Source: Dillenia suffruticosa
Taxonomy: Eukaryota; Streptophyta; Magnoliopsida; Dilleniales; Dilleniaceae
Assembly (NCBI GenBank): GCA_033439265.1
Contig: JAVTVX010000005.1
Coordinates: 3,544,001 to 3,608,000 of the forward strand
Direction of reading: 5' to 3'
DNA length: 64,000 nt
The position numbers were made by a program, and so were the translations under genes. Positions within the stretch are counted from its first letter, which is position 1, and every line of letters begins with the position of its first letter. Below are positions 1 to 12,600 of the stretch, in pieces. The notes under the pieces were generated by a model. It worked only from the letters and a program-made list of their open reading frames with translations, was not told the origin of the DNA and did not search any database.

Positions 1-2230
1 GGCATTTGCACCATCTGATGAATTCGCCTACATTTGGCCTCCAAAGAATCTAGACTGTAGTTAAAAACTTACTGTTGTCTATATCTAACCTTCCGGAACA
101 TGTTTTCTTAGTTCCAAACTTGATCCATCTAGACACATCCGCAGTCCAGAAGCTATCCTCACGCTCAACCCCCGAAAGAACAAAGCTCTAGACCTCTTTG
201 GCACCAATGCACTCTCCTTGACAGTGTAGAATCGTCTCCTTCGCATCTCTACAATAAGTGCAATCGTCCTCTAAAGTGAAGTGTCTCTTTTTTCTCTCAT
301 CATTTGTCATGCTTTTGTTATTCACTACTAACCACAAGAAAAACTTGATTCTCTCAGGGCCGACCACCTTCCAAACCCAAGACCGGTCCTCTCTCTCCTG
401 ACCTCCTCCATTTCTTAGGGAGTTACAGAGTCTATAGGCTAATGCAACTGAAAATCTCCCATCCCTATTTCCATCCCAATAGAAATCATCCGTTGTACTG
501 CTATTCCTGGGAATCATGAAACTGCGGATCTCTTCAACTTTATCTATTGGGAGGTAGGTGATGAACTCCTTAATATTCCAATCTCTACTGTTTGAAATAA
601 AGTGGTTTACCTTGACATCAGGTGAGCTTGGGGAGGAGGAACCAAAGAAGAATTTATCAGAGGTTCCTTCCCTAACCACATATCATACCAGAATCTAATT
701 TTGCTTCCATTCCCAATCTTCCATCTCATGCCTTTGTCTAAGAGCTCTTTGCTCTTCATGATCCCTTTCCAAACCATTGAGGCGTCTGCTTTATATCTAT
801 GATTGAAAAAATCTCCTCCTTTTAAATATTTGCTCATGAGAATTCTATACCACAAACTATCCTCTCCCCTGGTCAGCTTCCACCCCAACTTAGCCATAAG
901 TGCCATGTTTGAGATTCTAGCTAATTTCAGACCCAAGCCACCCTCATTTTTGGATTTGCAAACCTTCTCCCAGTTAACAAGGTGAACTCTCTTGCAATCC
1001 CCAGACCAACCCACAGGAAGTCTCAGTTTATCTGGTCGAGTTTCTTGTAGATAGCTTCAGGGAACCAGTTTGTTTGCATAGAGAAGAGAGGAAGGGCTGC
1101 ACTGACGGACTGAATCATCGCTCTCCTTCCCGCTATAGAGAGAAGCTTAGCTTTCCAACTCTCGAGACTACTCTGAACTTATCCACTATGAAGCCAAAAG
1201 TTTGCCTTTGAACTCTTTTGTGGATAATTGGGGTGCCCAGGTACTTCCCTAGATCATAGGTAATGGGGAACTTGCTTATAGCTACAATAGAATCCCTGAT
1301 GGTCTAAGGCACTTTGGGAAAGAACCACAGCTTTGACTTGTTTGCATTGATGGTCAGCCCACTCTCAGCAGTGAACTCTTTTAGACAGTCCAAGATGTTG
1401 CTCATGTTGAGATGATCTGCCTTGGCCAACAGCAGGAGATCATCAGTATAGAAGAGGTGGGAAACCGCTGGGCCCTTCTATTGAGCTTTAAAGGCTACCA
1501 CGCACCTCTCTTAACTCTATCCTGAATCATGTAAGCCAACCTCTCCATAACAAGAATGAAGAGGTAATGAGAGAGAGAATCCATCTGCCTTAATCGACGA
1601 CCAGGTTTGAAGGAAGGAAGCGTCTCTCCATTCCACAACAAAGAGATATTGCCTGCAGATACAGTAAACATTATAAGCTTTATCAAATCTCGGGGCAGAT
1701 TGAAATCCATCAACACACGTCCTAGGTACTTCTAACTGACACTATCATATGTTTTCCTGAGGTCTACTTTTAGAATCATGGCATGACTCTTAGCCTCGTG
1801 CATGATCACAGTGCTATCAATAGTGCTTCTATTTGGAAGAAAACTGCTCTGATGTTCCCCTACAAGATTCGACAGCAAGAGTCTCAGTCTTTGCACGATC
1901 ACTTTTGTTAGCACTTTGTAGGAGGGTTTAGAAAATTTATCGGCCTAAAATCATTTATGCTTTCTAGGTTTGGCTGCTTAGGAATAAGAATCAAATGAGG
2001 ATTAGCAAGTTCTGGCTAGAAATGTCCATCCTTGAAGGCTTTTCTCACAAAATTGCAGAGGGAAGTCTTGACCGTGTCCCAGTGTTGCTGAAGAAAAATT
2101 ACTTGAATGCGGTTTGGGCTTGGGGCTATTAGAGCTTTGATAGAGAAGAGCGCATCTCTGATCTCCCCTTCTTCAACAGGTTTGATAAGGTTACTGTGGT
2201 CTTCTTTTGCTATGTACTTTGCATTTGAAA
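1..2230 (-). mobile_element. Decayed LINE (non-LTR retrotransposon), reverse transcriptase to zinc-finger end
   Basis: Read on the minus strand, broken frames give the domain order of a plant L1-type LINE ORF2. From 2230 down to about 1730 is the N-terminal RT part, with matches to the usual ALFSIK, LIPK, DFRPI and FLPNRSTID motifs and MILKVDLRKTYDSVS. At 1716-1495 come fingers and palm (DFNLP, LLWNGETLPSF, YLFILVMERLAYMIQ). Near 1460-1430 is the catalytic box as FYTDDLLLL, where FADD is usual. At 1014-607 is the connection region (VNWEKVCKSKNEGGLGLK, FWYDMWLG), and at 520-190 the zf-RVT domain (CTYC...H...C). Stops and frameshifts separate the blocks, so it is not functional. No endonuclease part is present above 2230; the 3' end runs out of the window. 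Confidence 0.93.
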
Positions 2231-2566
2231 CTAAACTTTAGCCCCAAGTGCTTATGGACACAAATTAACGATGGTAGATATGTCAAGCAAATTTGTTTCT
2301 TTATCTGAGGTCCGAATAACAGGATTGAAAAGGAAATTCTCATCAATTTATTTCTCTCATCATAATAAACTCTCTCGACTAGTTTAAAAAGATCAAAGAT
2401 AATTTCTAGAAACCCTTAAATTCTATTTGAATTTAATTTCAAAATCTCTTCGTATTTTTTTAAAATGAAATATATCGAATAATTAGTTGCTACCATTTAA
2501 ACTCGCTCTATTTAATATAGATTTCAATGAGAACCCATAGGTAGAATAAGCTTACGAGTGTTAATG

Positions 2567-2619
2567 CTATATATATATATGTATGTATGTATGTATGTAT
2601 ACACACACATACACACACA
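2567..2619. repeat. Compound TA / GTAT / CA microsatellite
   Basis: Alternating TA dinucleotides pass into about five GTAT units and then CA dinucleotides. The tract is almost entirely alternating purine and pyrimidine. Confidence 0.9.
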
Positions 2620-3894
2620 AACTTATACACATAAATAATTAAGTTGGTATCTAAGAAAAAAACATGGCCGTTGGCTTATATTAAAAAAAAAAAAAGTAAT
2701 AATATTCCCTTGAAAAATATGGGTTGGATTTATCTTAGTGTGGATGAGCTGTCTGACCTTTTTTGGGGGATAATTAATACAGGAATAATACTTAGTGTAT
2801 AAGAACAAAAAACAACACGACAACCCCTAAAATACAAACCTGCGATAAAACTAGGACGGCAGAGCCCAAAAACAAGCACACAAAACCGAAAACAATTACA
2901 ATTGTTATATTAGTATTGTGTATCAAAATTGTTAGTCATTAGTCGCAATATCTGAAATTTTGATTTCCAAGTTCCAACCTAATTCAACTTGACCATAAAT
3001 TTTTTGCAGTACAAAGATGACATGAGAGAACATATGACATTTCACAAGCCAATAACCATGAAAAGACAAAAGAAAATACCAACCCATTTGGACAAATATC
3101 TCCAAAACATGGGGATGGTGAGCAGGCATAATCCTATAACCCCTCAATGTTCCACTCAAATTCCCTTTATTGCATCTCATTGTTCAATGGTGAAGTTGAG
3201 GAGATACTCTTTATCAATGTATATAGTTAATGAAAAGTACCAAATAAAAAATGTAAATAGTTAATGAAGGAAGAAGTTTTGGCTTTGGGGAAAGAATTGA
3301 CACAACACTAATAAATATTCTTTGTTACCATTAAAAAAATTTAAGTGAAGATCCAAATGGAACTTGAATTCACACTTTAAGGAATTCAGTTTTGTATCAT
3401 TTTATGCTGACAGAACCATGTTTGAATCTTCTCAAATTCCAAAGGTGCCCTCCCCTTACACTCTCAAGATATATTCCATGTATATATCATACATAAGAAT
3501 TTTCTACTATATGTGAGTATTATTCATAAAATATTAGCCATTAGTGATGATGGTGAGAATATATCAACTTATGAAATAAGGTCAAATAACGTGGGAATAC
3601 AAATTTCAATTATAAAAAATTAAGATATGTACAATTCCTAAGTTCGCCACGATTCCAAAATCGAAAGACGTACGAGTTGCTTTTGAAAGATTAGCCACTG
3701 GTATAGAACCAAAGTTGGGGAAGTCCGAGGCACTCCCAAATGCAGATACTGTATCTGTCGGTGCAGGTCAAAACATGGTACTGTTGTTCTCAAAGGTTGC
3801 GTTGCATGCTTAGTGAGAGAGAGAGATTATAACAGTGTTATTGAGACGAGAAGAGCCAGTAGGAAGAATTAGATGTTGTAAAGTGGTTACCCTA

Positions 3895-4250
3895 GCATTT
3901 GCAAAACGGGCTAAAGCCCACGGGCCAGCCCGGCATGCCACCAAATGGATGGGTGGATCTATCTTCTATAGGCCTGTTTAGATGTGGTCCTGTATAGCCC
4001 AGTTGATCGTTTGTTCACCCAAAAAAAAATTGAAAAGGGTAAGTAGAAAATGGGTGGTCCTGGGCCAGGTCCGCGGGCTAGCCCTTTTAGCCCGCTAGCC
4101 TGCGGCGTATGGTACCATCAATTTTGTAGCCCGGTCCGTTTTGACAGTGCTAAGTTACCTACTGAAAAAGTGCTTGGCCTTGACTGGGCCCACAGGTTAC
4201 ATGCCAGTGGCGAATTTAGGCGAGAGACCCAAGGGTTTTAGTGGCGAGAT
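3895..4250. repeat. GC-rich palindromic repeat patch
   Basis: In AT-rich surroundings this stretch is rich in GGGCTAGCCC-like words. One clear hairpin lies at about 4073-4098: GCGGGCT and its complement AGCCCGC are separated by a short loop. Similar inverted words occur at 3908-3933. A motif AGTGGCGAATTTAGG at about 4206-4220 resembles ends seen in plant hAT-type elements. It may be a fragment of a non-autonomous DNA transposon; no intact pair of ends was found. Confidence 0.45.
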
Positions 4251-4425
4251 AGGCCCGTGAAGAGCGGGAGGCGCACTACCTTTTCAGATTTTTCAGTTGC
4301 TCAATTCCCAGATTCTCTTGATCTTCGTATTAAGGACGTGTTTGGTTTGTCCAATTTGACAACAAAAAATAGATCTACTTGATTTGGACTACCTTTGTAG
4401 TTTATAGTTATCCTTTTTTAAACAA

Positions 4426-4456
4426 AATCATAATAATAATAATAATAATAATAATA
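4426..4456. repeat. (AAT)n microsatellite
   Basis: About ten tandem AAT units, directly visible. Confidence 0.9.
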
Positions 4457-5354
4457 TACCCTCTCTTTGCAAATTGCAATGAGGAAATGTTTAAAAGAGC
4501 CATCTGAGATTGCAAGAAATCACTTTTTGATTTCTTTCCTAGGCTTTTATTTATTCCATTATAAGGTGGGAGAAAATAATTTAATTAGATAGGAAAATTA
4601 TATGTGAATTTGGTACCCTATATGTGATTTCTTTTATTTTTAATTATATGTGAATTTTATGTCCGACCACAAAAAAGGACGATTATGAATTTCTTATTTC
4701 ATTTGAGAAAAAAAAAATTCATAAAGCCACAAAATAAAATAAAAACATAGTGGAAAATATTCAATTCATTTTTTCAAAAGAAGACATAAAAAGCAAGGAC
4801 TACGAGTAGCTTATTCTAAAAGATTGAAAGGACGATTATGAATATTTATTGGTATTTAAGAAAAAAAAATTGCATAAATCCCCGAATATACGAATAACAA
4901 AAGATTAAAAAGAAAAAGAACTTTATTTAGCAAATTCTTTATTTTTCTTTAAAAAAAAATCTAAGTTAATACTTATATTAAAAAAATTTTCTTGCACCAC
5001 TATTGGGTTGCTATGGTCACTACTTTGGATATAATTCAAATTTAATTATTCTATCTAAGCATAGGAGTGCATTTTTTGTAGACTCTAAAATAGTTACATT
5101 AGCAAGTACCCCATTTTCTATTTTATTTTCCCTATGCATAAAAGCTTTTAATTTATATATTTTCTTTATAAAAAGAATAAGATAAATGTTGGAGATAATG
5201 AGATTTTGATCCTTTGATTTGGTGCTTATCGAATGAAGAGATAAGAACAGAAAGGAATAAACAGAAGTCTCAAAATTAGAACTTCTATTCAAATTAGGAA
5301 ATCAGATTCTCCCCCATATTTCCAAATCTTTACAACTCACCCTACCCACCATTA

Positions 5355-5356
<2 letters not shown>

Positions 5357-5389
<33 letters not shown>
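5357..5389. repeat. (CT)n microsatellite
   Basis: Uninterrupted CT dinucleotides, about 16 units, about 100 bp beyond the stop codon of the DUF538 gene on its 3' side. Confidence 0.9.
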
Positions 5390-5391
<2 letters not shown>

Positions 5392-5440
5392 TTCTTTAAA
5401 CCCTAACAAGGCCTACAAAACTCTTAGATGAAAAACATGT

Positions 5441-5441
<1 letters not shown>

Positions 5442-5480
<39 letters not shown>

Positions 5481-5481
5481 C
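5442..5481. repeat. (ATT)n microsatellite
   Basis: About thirteen ATT units, ending about ten bases past the proposed stop codon of the DUF538 gene, so probably within its 3' untranslated region. Confidence 0.9.
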
Positions 5482-5489
5482 TACTTATT

Positions 5490-6441
5490 TCATTTTTTTT
5501 GTATGGAAGGAAGACGAGTCAGGCTGTCACTTTGTCCTTCATAGCGTTTCTGTATCTTCTTCACATTCTTCGTCGGATGACCTGCAAATTGCAGAGCAAA
5601 TCCCAGAGTTACTGTCAAATTCTAACTGCACAAAATTTCTAACATAATATTCAGACTTTAGATTTATGGTCTTTCTTTTTCTTTTTCTTTTTTTTTTTTT
5701 AACCCAGAATCCCCCCCCCCCCAACAAAAAAAAGGCCAAACCTTTGCCAATTAACATACTCCGAAACCAAAATCAATGCAAACCCATTATTAATAAGAGT
5801 CCAGAAAATCAAATAAGTGAAAGTTTCAATATCATAAATGGTAAAACGAATCAATTTCGATGACACATTTCACAAACTCCGATTATAACCAGGATTGCAT
5901 AAAATCAAATAATTGAATCTGTTGACGGCATAATAAATTAATTAAAAAAATTTGATTGTTTTAATGGAAAATTAAAGAATGCATTTTTTTTATAATGGTT
6001 CTATATCCAACCTGGAGGGCGATTGCATTCAGGAGGCTCTTCAAAGAGAGAGAGAGAAAGCTGTTTATGAGCAAGACCAATGTCAAACAAGATGACCCCG
6101 GACTTTGGATCATCAACAATTATGTCAATCACAGGAAGCCAAAGAAAAAGCTCTTCTTGAGACAGACCCACAACTCCTATAAGCCCTCCATAGCTTAAAT
6201 TTGCTCTCACAACACTGTCAAATTTCATCAGTGTATCATACTTGGTCAAACAAGGCCCATTCAAGAACACCTCGAGAATATCATTTTCATCCAAAGCGTA
6301 TGACTTAACATCCTTTGGGATCAACCCTGCCGGCAATCCTCTGCTTTTGAGAAGCTCATGAACTGAAGCAGAGGAGAGAGAAAGAGACGAGAGAGTTATC
6401 AACAAAAGGAGAGACGGCAAGGCTGTGAAACGGATGCCCAT
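5490..6441 (-). CDS. Secreted DUF538-family protein (2 exons)
   Basis: Exon 1 is 6441-6012 and exon 2 is 5581-5490, giving 173 aa. The start is the ATG at 6441; the frame is open further upstream but begins there with TTG. Residues 1-26 form a signal peptide (LPSLLLLITLSSLSL core), so the protein is probably secreted or in the endomembrane system. The DUF538 domain fills most of the rest: VHELLKSRGLPAGLIPKDVK near the N terminus, then SVVRANLSYGGL, EELFLWLPV and LFDIGLAHKQLSLSLFEEPPEC. This wording is close to Arabidopsis At5g19590 as I recall it. The donor is CCAG/GTTGGA at 6012/6011 and the acceptor TTTGCAG/G at 5582/5581. The resulting tail is basic (GHPTKNVKKIQKRYEGQ). Exon 1 is secure; exon 2 is less so, because another frame there gives an acidic tail. 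The family's biochemical role is not established. Confidence 0.85.
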
Positions 6442-8769
6442 TAGTGAGAAGAGAAAGAAGGGAGAGAGGGGAAGACGGGATTTAGTGGGGGTGGTTTTTA
6501 AGTGAACTGAGCCTGGAGCTAGAGGGATCAAGGGGCAGGTAGAAAGACAGCAGTGTTCAAGGAGCCTTTGGTGAATTTACCTTTTTACCCATATTAGGTG
6601 AGGGGAATATTCTTGATTTATTTGGGATTTTTTTTCCTCCATAATCCGATCATTTCTAATGTGACCTAAATGACCCCGTTTCTATTTATTTATTTATTTA
6701 TTTATTTTCTTTTAAGAGATTTCAATGTGCTGTCTCAAGTAAATCAAAGGAGAATTTTAACATGAATTTACTTGATTACCCTTTTTTTTTTTTTTAATTT
6801 TGGCAGAATAAGAGAATTGTAATTTGGTTATCTAAATTTAAGGACATGACATGACCTCATTGATCTTTGTGTTTATCTTTTTAAAATGCAAATGGGAGAT
6901 AAGTGCATTATCTTTTCTTCTAAGGTTTACAACATGATTAGATGAGGGCAATTTTTGGTTTCTTCTCATCTTATGCCTTGAGCCTTCACATCTGGACAGA
7001 GATGCTATCCGTTTGACGTAAACACCAACTTGTAAATTGAAAATTTATTTTACATAAAATTGTAAAATATTTTACAAAAAGTATGAAACAAGTTTTACAT
7101 CTTACCTTGTTGCTTTTACTATTAGTTTGTTTGGTCATGTAATCAAGGCAAAAAAAAAAAAAAAAAATCATCACAACACCCCCCTCCTAATCTTATGATA
7201 TGAATCAAATTTCGTATAACAAAAAAATAATCCAGGAAAAAATAAAAAAGTCCAAGACTGGTGAGGTCATTTTGGACAATTAACTATCAATTTTGAGGCA
7301 AACAAAAAATGGGTTGTTCGACAATATCAAAATGGCATCGGAGTAACTTGTGGGTGGAAAGAAGGGCAGAAACGGAAGGAGGGGAAGAGGGGTTTCGGTT
7401 TCATCGGTTCTCATACCAGCTTCAGTGAGAGGTGGTGGGGATTTGAGTGAGCGGAATCTGTGTCAGGGACAGGAGCGGAAGGAGGGCTGAGAGAGAGAGC
7501 CACTTGTGACCCAAACAAAACCCCTCTTCTTGTCCCGCCAGGAAACTACGATGTTTCCGTTCTCACTCGCCCCCCGTTATTCTCATTATTACCATCTTTG
7601 CCACTTTAGCCGCTCACACTAAAAATAATCTTGCTAACGCACACTTTGGCACGGCCAAAGAGTTTAAAAACGAAAGGTATAGTTTTAATAAATTATTTAA
7701 ATACTTTTATATCTGAGCATAAATATAGGAGTATTAGATAAGGCAAAAATATATACATATATATATCACATGATATATATTTAATTATTATTTTTTTATT
7801 ATTTATCATAAGAGAGATTTTTATGATAATTATTTAATCACATGAAATACGTAAAATTTTCAAAAATTTTGTATTTAACAAAAAATATGTCCTAATTTCT
7901 ATAAGGTTACAAATTTAGACAAATTTTTATGTCCCATTACAAATTTAACTCGCAGCTTATAATTAAATACGTAACCTATGCAATTTTTTATAATTGATAT
8001 CACAATTTTAGACTTAAAAGCTAAATTATTATTATTATTTTTTTGTCTCATGACAAAAAGTAGTTTTTAAAGTTTATTAAGAAATATATAAAGAATGAAG
8101 TTTGTCAATCTAATATTTCTTAATCTCTTTGTTACCATCTTTCCTTCTCCATTTTTGACTTTAATTTTATGTTTTTATAAATTTAAAATTTAAAATTTTT
8201 ATTTTTAATTTTTTCCTCTTTACTATACTTGTCTCTCAAACAGTCAACCTTAAATTTTAAGATTAAAACTCAAATTGTTTTTGTTGTCATTCATGTTTTG
8301 TTCTTGTTACCATCTTTTGTCTCATGACAAAGCAAAATTTCTTTGTTACCATTATTATTTTTTTCTTCTTCATGATTTTTTTTAGTTATTTTATTTCTCA
8401 AATTTTTTTGTTAATGTTTATTATTAAACAAATTTTGTGGACTCATAATATTATTATTAAATTACTTTTTTGATTTATGGAATTTACCCTCTCGACTATT
8501 TTCAATTACCCACGAGATAGTAAAATTCTCCTCATAGATAAAGTAATTCTAATTTACTTTTGAAAATATAAATAACATTTTGTAAATGGATAAGTACCTG
8601 TATAAATATATATATATGTAGCATAATGTTGGCCAATATATGATGTGAATTGTATTTAGCTATCAAATAAAATGGAACTGAGTAGGCACTTTTCATTTTT
8701 CTTTTTCTCTCTTCAACAGTTATTCGGAGATCTCTTTTTTTTTTTTCTTCTTTTTCTTTGCAAAATTAA
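6442..8769. other. Intergenic; DUF538 upstream region, GC island, then AT-rich DNA
   Basis: Directly above the DUF538 start codon is a pyrimidine-rich leader when read on the minus strand (6442-6500). Then follow a TTTA-type run near 6685-6710, a poly-A run near 7150-7166 and a GC-richer island at about 7310-7630. From 7640 to 8769 the DNA is very AT-rich. Two copies of a CTTTGTTACCAT-containing segment lie near 8128 and 8340. No gene is supported. Confidence 0.65.
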
Positions 8770-8960
8770 AAATTCATGGTAGGACCGACATATGGTCGAA
8801 TAAATAAAAATATTAAATTTTTTAATTAAATTTTAGATTTAAAATTTAAAAATAAAAAAATTATATTAAAATAATCAATTTTAAATTAGATTTATATACG
8901 TTGAATTAATTAAAATATAATTTTATAAATCGATCGTACAAAAACAAATTCATGGGAGGA
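8770..8960 (+). mobile_element. SINE remnant (family 2) with target-site duplication
   Basis: The body, 8785-8945, is bounded by AAATTCATGGTAGGA (8770-8784) and AAATTCATGGGAGGA (8946-8960), a 15-bp duplication with one mismatch. The body ends in CGTACAAAAAC. Its core resembles other copies in this window through the words TTAGATTTAAAATTTAAAAATA and GTTGAATTAATTAAA near the 3' end. The A and B boxes are too decayed to call. Confidence 0.7.
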
Positions 8961-9386
8961 TAGAGGGGTACCATTCATCTTACGGGTTTGGGGAAAGGGT
9001 TAATTAAGGGAGTGTTCAAGTGTTTTTGGGCCTTTATTGGGTGGCTTAATTGTAAATAATGTGTCACGTGAAAAGTTTGAGAAAGAAAAGGGAGGCAGGG
9101 GGGTTTACATAAGAAAACTCTTCGTAAAAATCATCATTATGTCTCACCAATGCCGAAGATTAAATCATTCAATGGAGAGGTGGACTAGAGAGAGAGAAGA
9201 ACCTGAAATTCTTTCTTCTACCGTTATTTTTGGATTTTTTTTAATGGGATTTAATTGTGTTCGCGGATGACACGTAAGTAAAAGTCTAGTGTCCCTGCTT
9301 AGGGCTGCGTGAGTTATTGGATTGACCATAAATTCCGCAATGATATTCCTTCCAACGAGGACATTAATTTTAAAAATATAAATTTT
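8961..9386. other. Short intergenic stretch before the copia element
   Basis: It is moderately GC for this window between 9000 and 9350. The open frame at 9037-9270 matches nothing I know. I see no gene. Confidence 0.6.
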
Positions 9387-9672
9387 TGTTATAAATCTCA
9401 GAAAATTTAAATGGATACCCAAAGTAAATATTTTAAAAAATACATATAAATAGTATCTTTTATATATTAATATCACAATATAAAAATATCATATATTCAC
9501 AAAAAATATATTTAATTTTGAGACATTTTATTTATGTACACATCTCAATTTGTATAAATATCTCATTTGTAATATCATTATATATATACAATATATATAA
9601 TATAATAAGGAATTCATTCTCTCTCTCTTTTTTTCTTCTTTATTATTAATATTCGATTTAATTTATAATGCA
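9387..9672 (+). repeat. 5' LTR of the Ty1/copia relic
   Basis: It starts TGTTATAAATCTCAG, matching TATTATAAACCCTAG at the 3' LTR start. It ends in ATTTAATTTATAATGCA, matching ATTTAATTTATAACA at the 3' LTR end. Long blocks in between align despite many changes, for instance the ATCATTATATATATACAATA word and the CTCTCTCTC tract before TTTATTATTAATATT. Directly after it, TTAGTATGAGAC at 9676-9687 looks like a worn copy of the usual primer-binding site for initiator Met-tRNA (TGGTATCAGAGC). Confidence 0.8.
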
Positions 9673-12600
9673 TTATTAGTATGAGACTTTGCCCAACTGA
9701 ACACAAATTTCTCACCAACAAAGAATAAACTTTATTGGTATGAATTTTTTACTACTTTTATTTATTATTTTATATAAAGATTTTATTAATATTATGATTT
9801 TTCTAAAATATGCTTTGGGGTTGCAATTTAATCGGTCTTTCACATCAAAAAATGAATTATCATAGTTTTGTTGTATTTATTATTTTCTATCCTTATTATT
9901 GATTAAATATATAGGTTAGAAACCAAATTTTACAAACTACTAGTCTCAATCTCTTTTATAAGACATAGATTTGATGTAACAATACCACATATTTAATCAA
10001 TAAGTTTTCCTTAAAAATATATATATATTTTTTATAAATGTGTTATTTATATTCTCTCTACTTGTTATAATTGATAATGTCATCTCTTGTGAAACTCAAA
10101 TTTATGACTCTTGATATTATGAGAAAAAATTATTTATCATGGATGTTAGATACTGAAATGCATCTAAATGCAATACGTCTTGAAGACACCATTAAAATAA
10201 TTTAAAGGAATAATAATGATAGAAAAACATAACCATCTAAAGATGATTGTTTTTTTGATGAAAAAGCTTTGCGAATAAAATATTATTGGGAAAGATATAT
10301 TAGAAAGTTCTCCACTTTTTATCTATCAAATTTGCTCTTATAGTAGTAATATTTTGAATTGATTTTATATCTCATCGTGGTTGAACAAAATATCGATGAA
10401 AAATCATGAAACTCGACCTATTGGTTGTAATCTATTCTCTGAAACAAATGTAATTAAATATTGTTATGAATATAGAAGAAGTTGTGATTATAGTAATTAT
10501 CATGATTATGTAAATTTATCAAACCACTAGAAATGATCATGCAAGTTCATCACCACCAGAAGTGGGACAATAATGATGAGAAAAGGCAATATAAGTGTCA
10601 TTACGCATATAGTGTCAATACACACACTACATTAAAAGAAAATAAATATTTTTCTTTTTCTAGTATGCAAGATATCAATGTCAGTACACACACAGTACAA
10701 AAATTGATTGAAAGATATGGACAAATTAACATACTTTTGCTCAGGAAAATTAAATTGAAATTGATTAAACGTTATATTATCCCAATTTTCAAAGAAATTT
10801 ATTGAGTTTTAAATATATCCGTAAAAATAGATATCATATTGAGACAACAAGCGAATGAAATATTGAATATCTTCACATTACAAGTGTGATTCTGAGTGAT
10901 AAAAGAATATTAAAAAAATTACCAACATATTTTTCCAATTGTATTACATATACATTAATTCAAGAGAAGCATATGCAATAGTAAACCAAAAGTTTACTAA
11001 ATTGAATAATTTTATTATTTGACATGATCGGTTGGGTCATTTAGGGTCAATAATGATGCGAAATATTATAAATGATTCATGTGGATATTTTTTAAAAAAC
11101 CAGAAAATTCTTTAGTATGATGAATTTACTCGTATTGTTTGTTCTTAAAACAAATTAATTGTGACATCATCAACAGTTAAAATAAATTATGAATCTTTTA
11201 AATTTTTGGGATGAATACACAGAGATATTTGTGGGTCTATACATCCACCATATTGATGCATCAACAAGGTGGTCACATGTATCATTATTATCAATTCGTA
11301 ATTTGATGTTTGCGAGATTAATTGTTTAGTTAATTAGATTACGACTACATTTGTCAGATTATCTAATTAAGAAAATTCGTCTTAATAATACTGGTGAATT
11401 TATATTTCAAAGTTTTGATAAATATTATATATCGATTGGGATAAGTGTAAAATATCATGTAATACATGTTCACACTCAAAATAATCTAACATAATCACTC
11501 ATTAAACGCATTTAATTGATTACAAAACCAATGTTTATGAAAGCAAAATTACTAGTTTCTACTTGGGAACATAGTTTTTACATATAACAAAATTTATTCA
11601 CGTCCGACCAACAAATAGTAACAATTTCTCTCCATTACATTTGGTTTATGGTTAGAAACTAAATATCTCCCACTTAAAATTTTTTGGATATGTAGTACAT
11701 GTCCTTATTAATCTACCATAATGAATTAAGATGGGATCTCAAAGGAGATTGAGAATATATATTAGGTAAATTTTTATCAATTATTAAATATATTGAATTT
11801 ATGACAGAAGATTTGTTTAAATCTCGTTTTGCTGATTGTCATTTTGACAAGACTGTTTTCCCAATAGTATGGGAGAAACGAATAAACAGGCTATAAATAA
11901 AATCAGTTAAAATAAATTATCATTATCTTATCTTGATTATTGAACAAAGCAATGCGAACTAAAAGTTCAAAAGATGATTCATTTATAAAATTTAACAAAT
12001 CAGTTGTCAGACGCATTTATTGATCATAAAAGAGTGACCAAGTCATATGTTCCGGCTACTAATACTTCTATTAGAATTGATGTCCCTGAAAGAAAACATA
12101 ATATTGTTGATGAGTCTAAACAGCATACAAAATGTGATACACCAATTGGTTTTAAAGATAAAAATTTTCGAGATAGAAAATGAGCAAATAAATTAGATGG
12201 TCCAAACGAAAATATTGTATGTCCAAAAAATGTACAAGCTATGGATAATGTTACAGAAGAATATTAGGTACCGGAAAATATTGATAATCATGAAATCTCA
12301 ATAAATTATGTTATGACTGAAGAAAAATAGAATCGAAATAATGTAAATATTGATGATATTTTTGTATACCATATAACAACGAGTATTGAAAATGAAAATG
12401 AGAATTTTAAACTAATGTCTATTAAGGAATGCAAATATAGATATGATTGACCAAAATGGAAAGATGCAATTGAAGTAAAATTGAAATTTCTTGTCAAAAA
12501 AAATGTCTTCGGACCACTAATTCATACACCTATTGATGTAAAACTAATAGGACACAAATGAGTTTTTGTGCAAAAACGAAAGGAGAAAGCTAGAATTATA

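Larger units (their letters stand above)
2231..5489. other. Intergenic, AT-rich, no gene recognised
   Basis: No coding region is supported here. It holds a TA/GTAT/CA microsatellite at about 2567-2619, a GC-rich patch at 3895-4250 listed separately, an AAT run, a CT run and an ATT run. The small open frames at 2932-3264 and 5003-5292 resemble no family I know and look random. Confidence 0.7.

Noticed and set aside
6442..6531. Upstream extension of the DUF538 protein (30 residues)
   Set aside because: It would begin with TTG and bury the signal peptide; the ATG at 6441 puts the signal peptide first.
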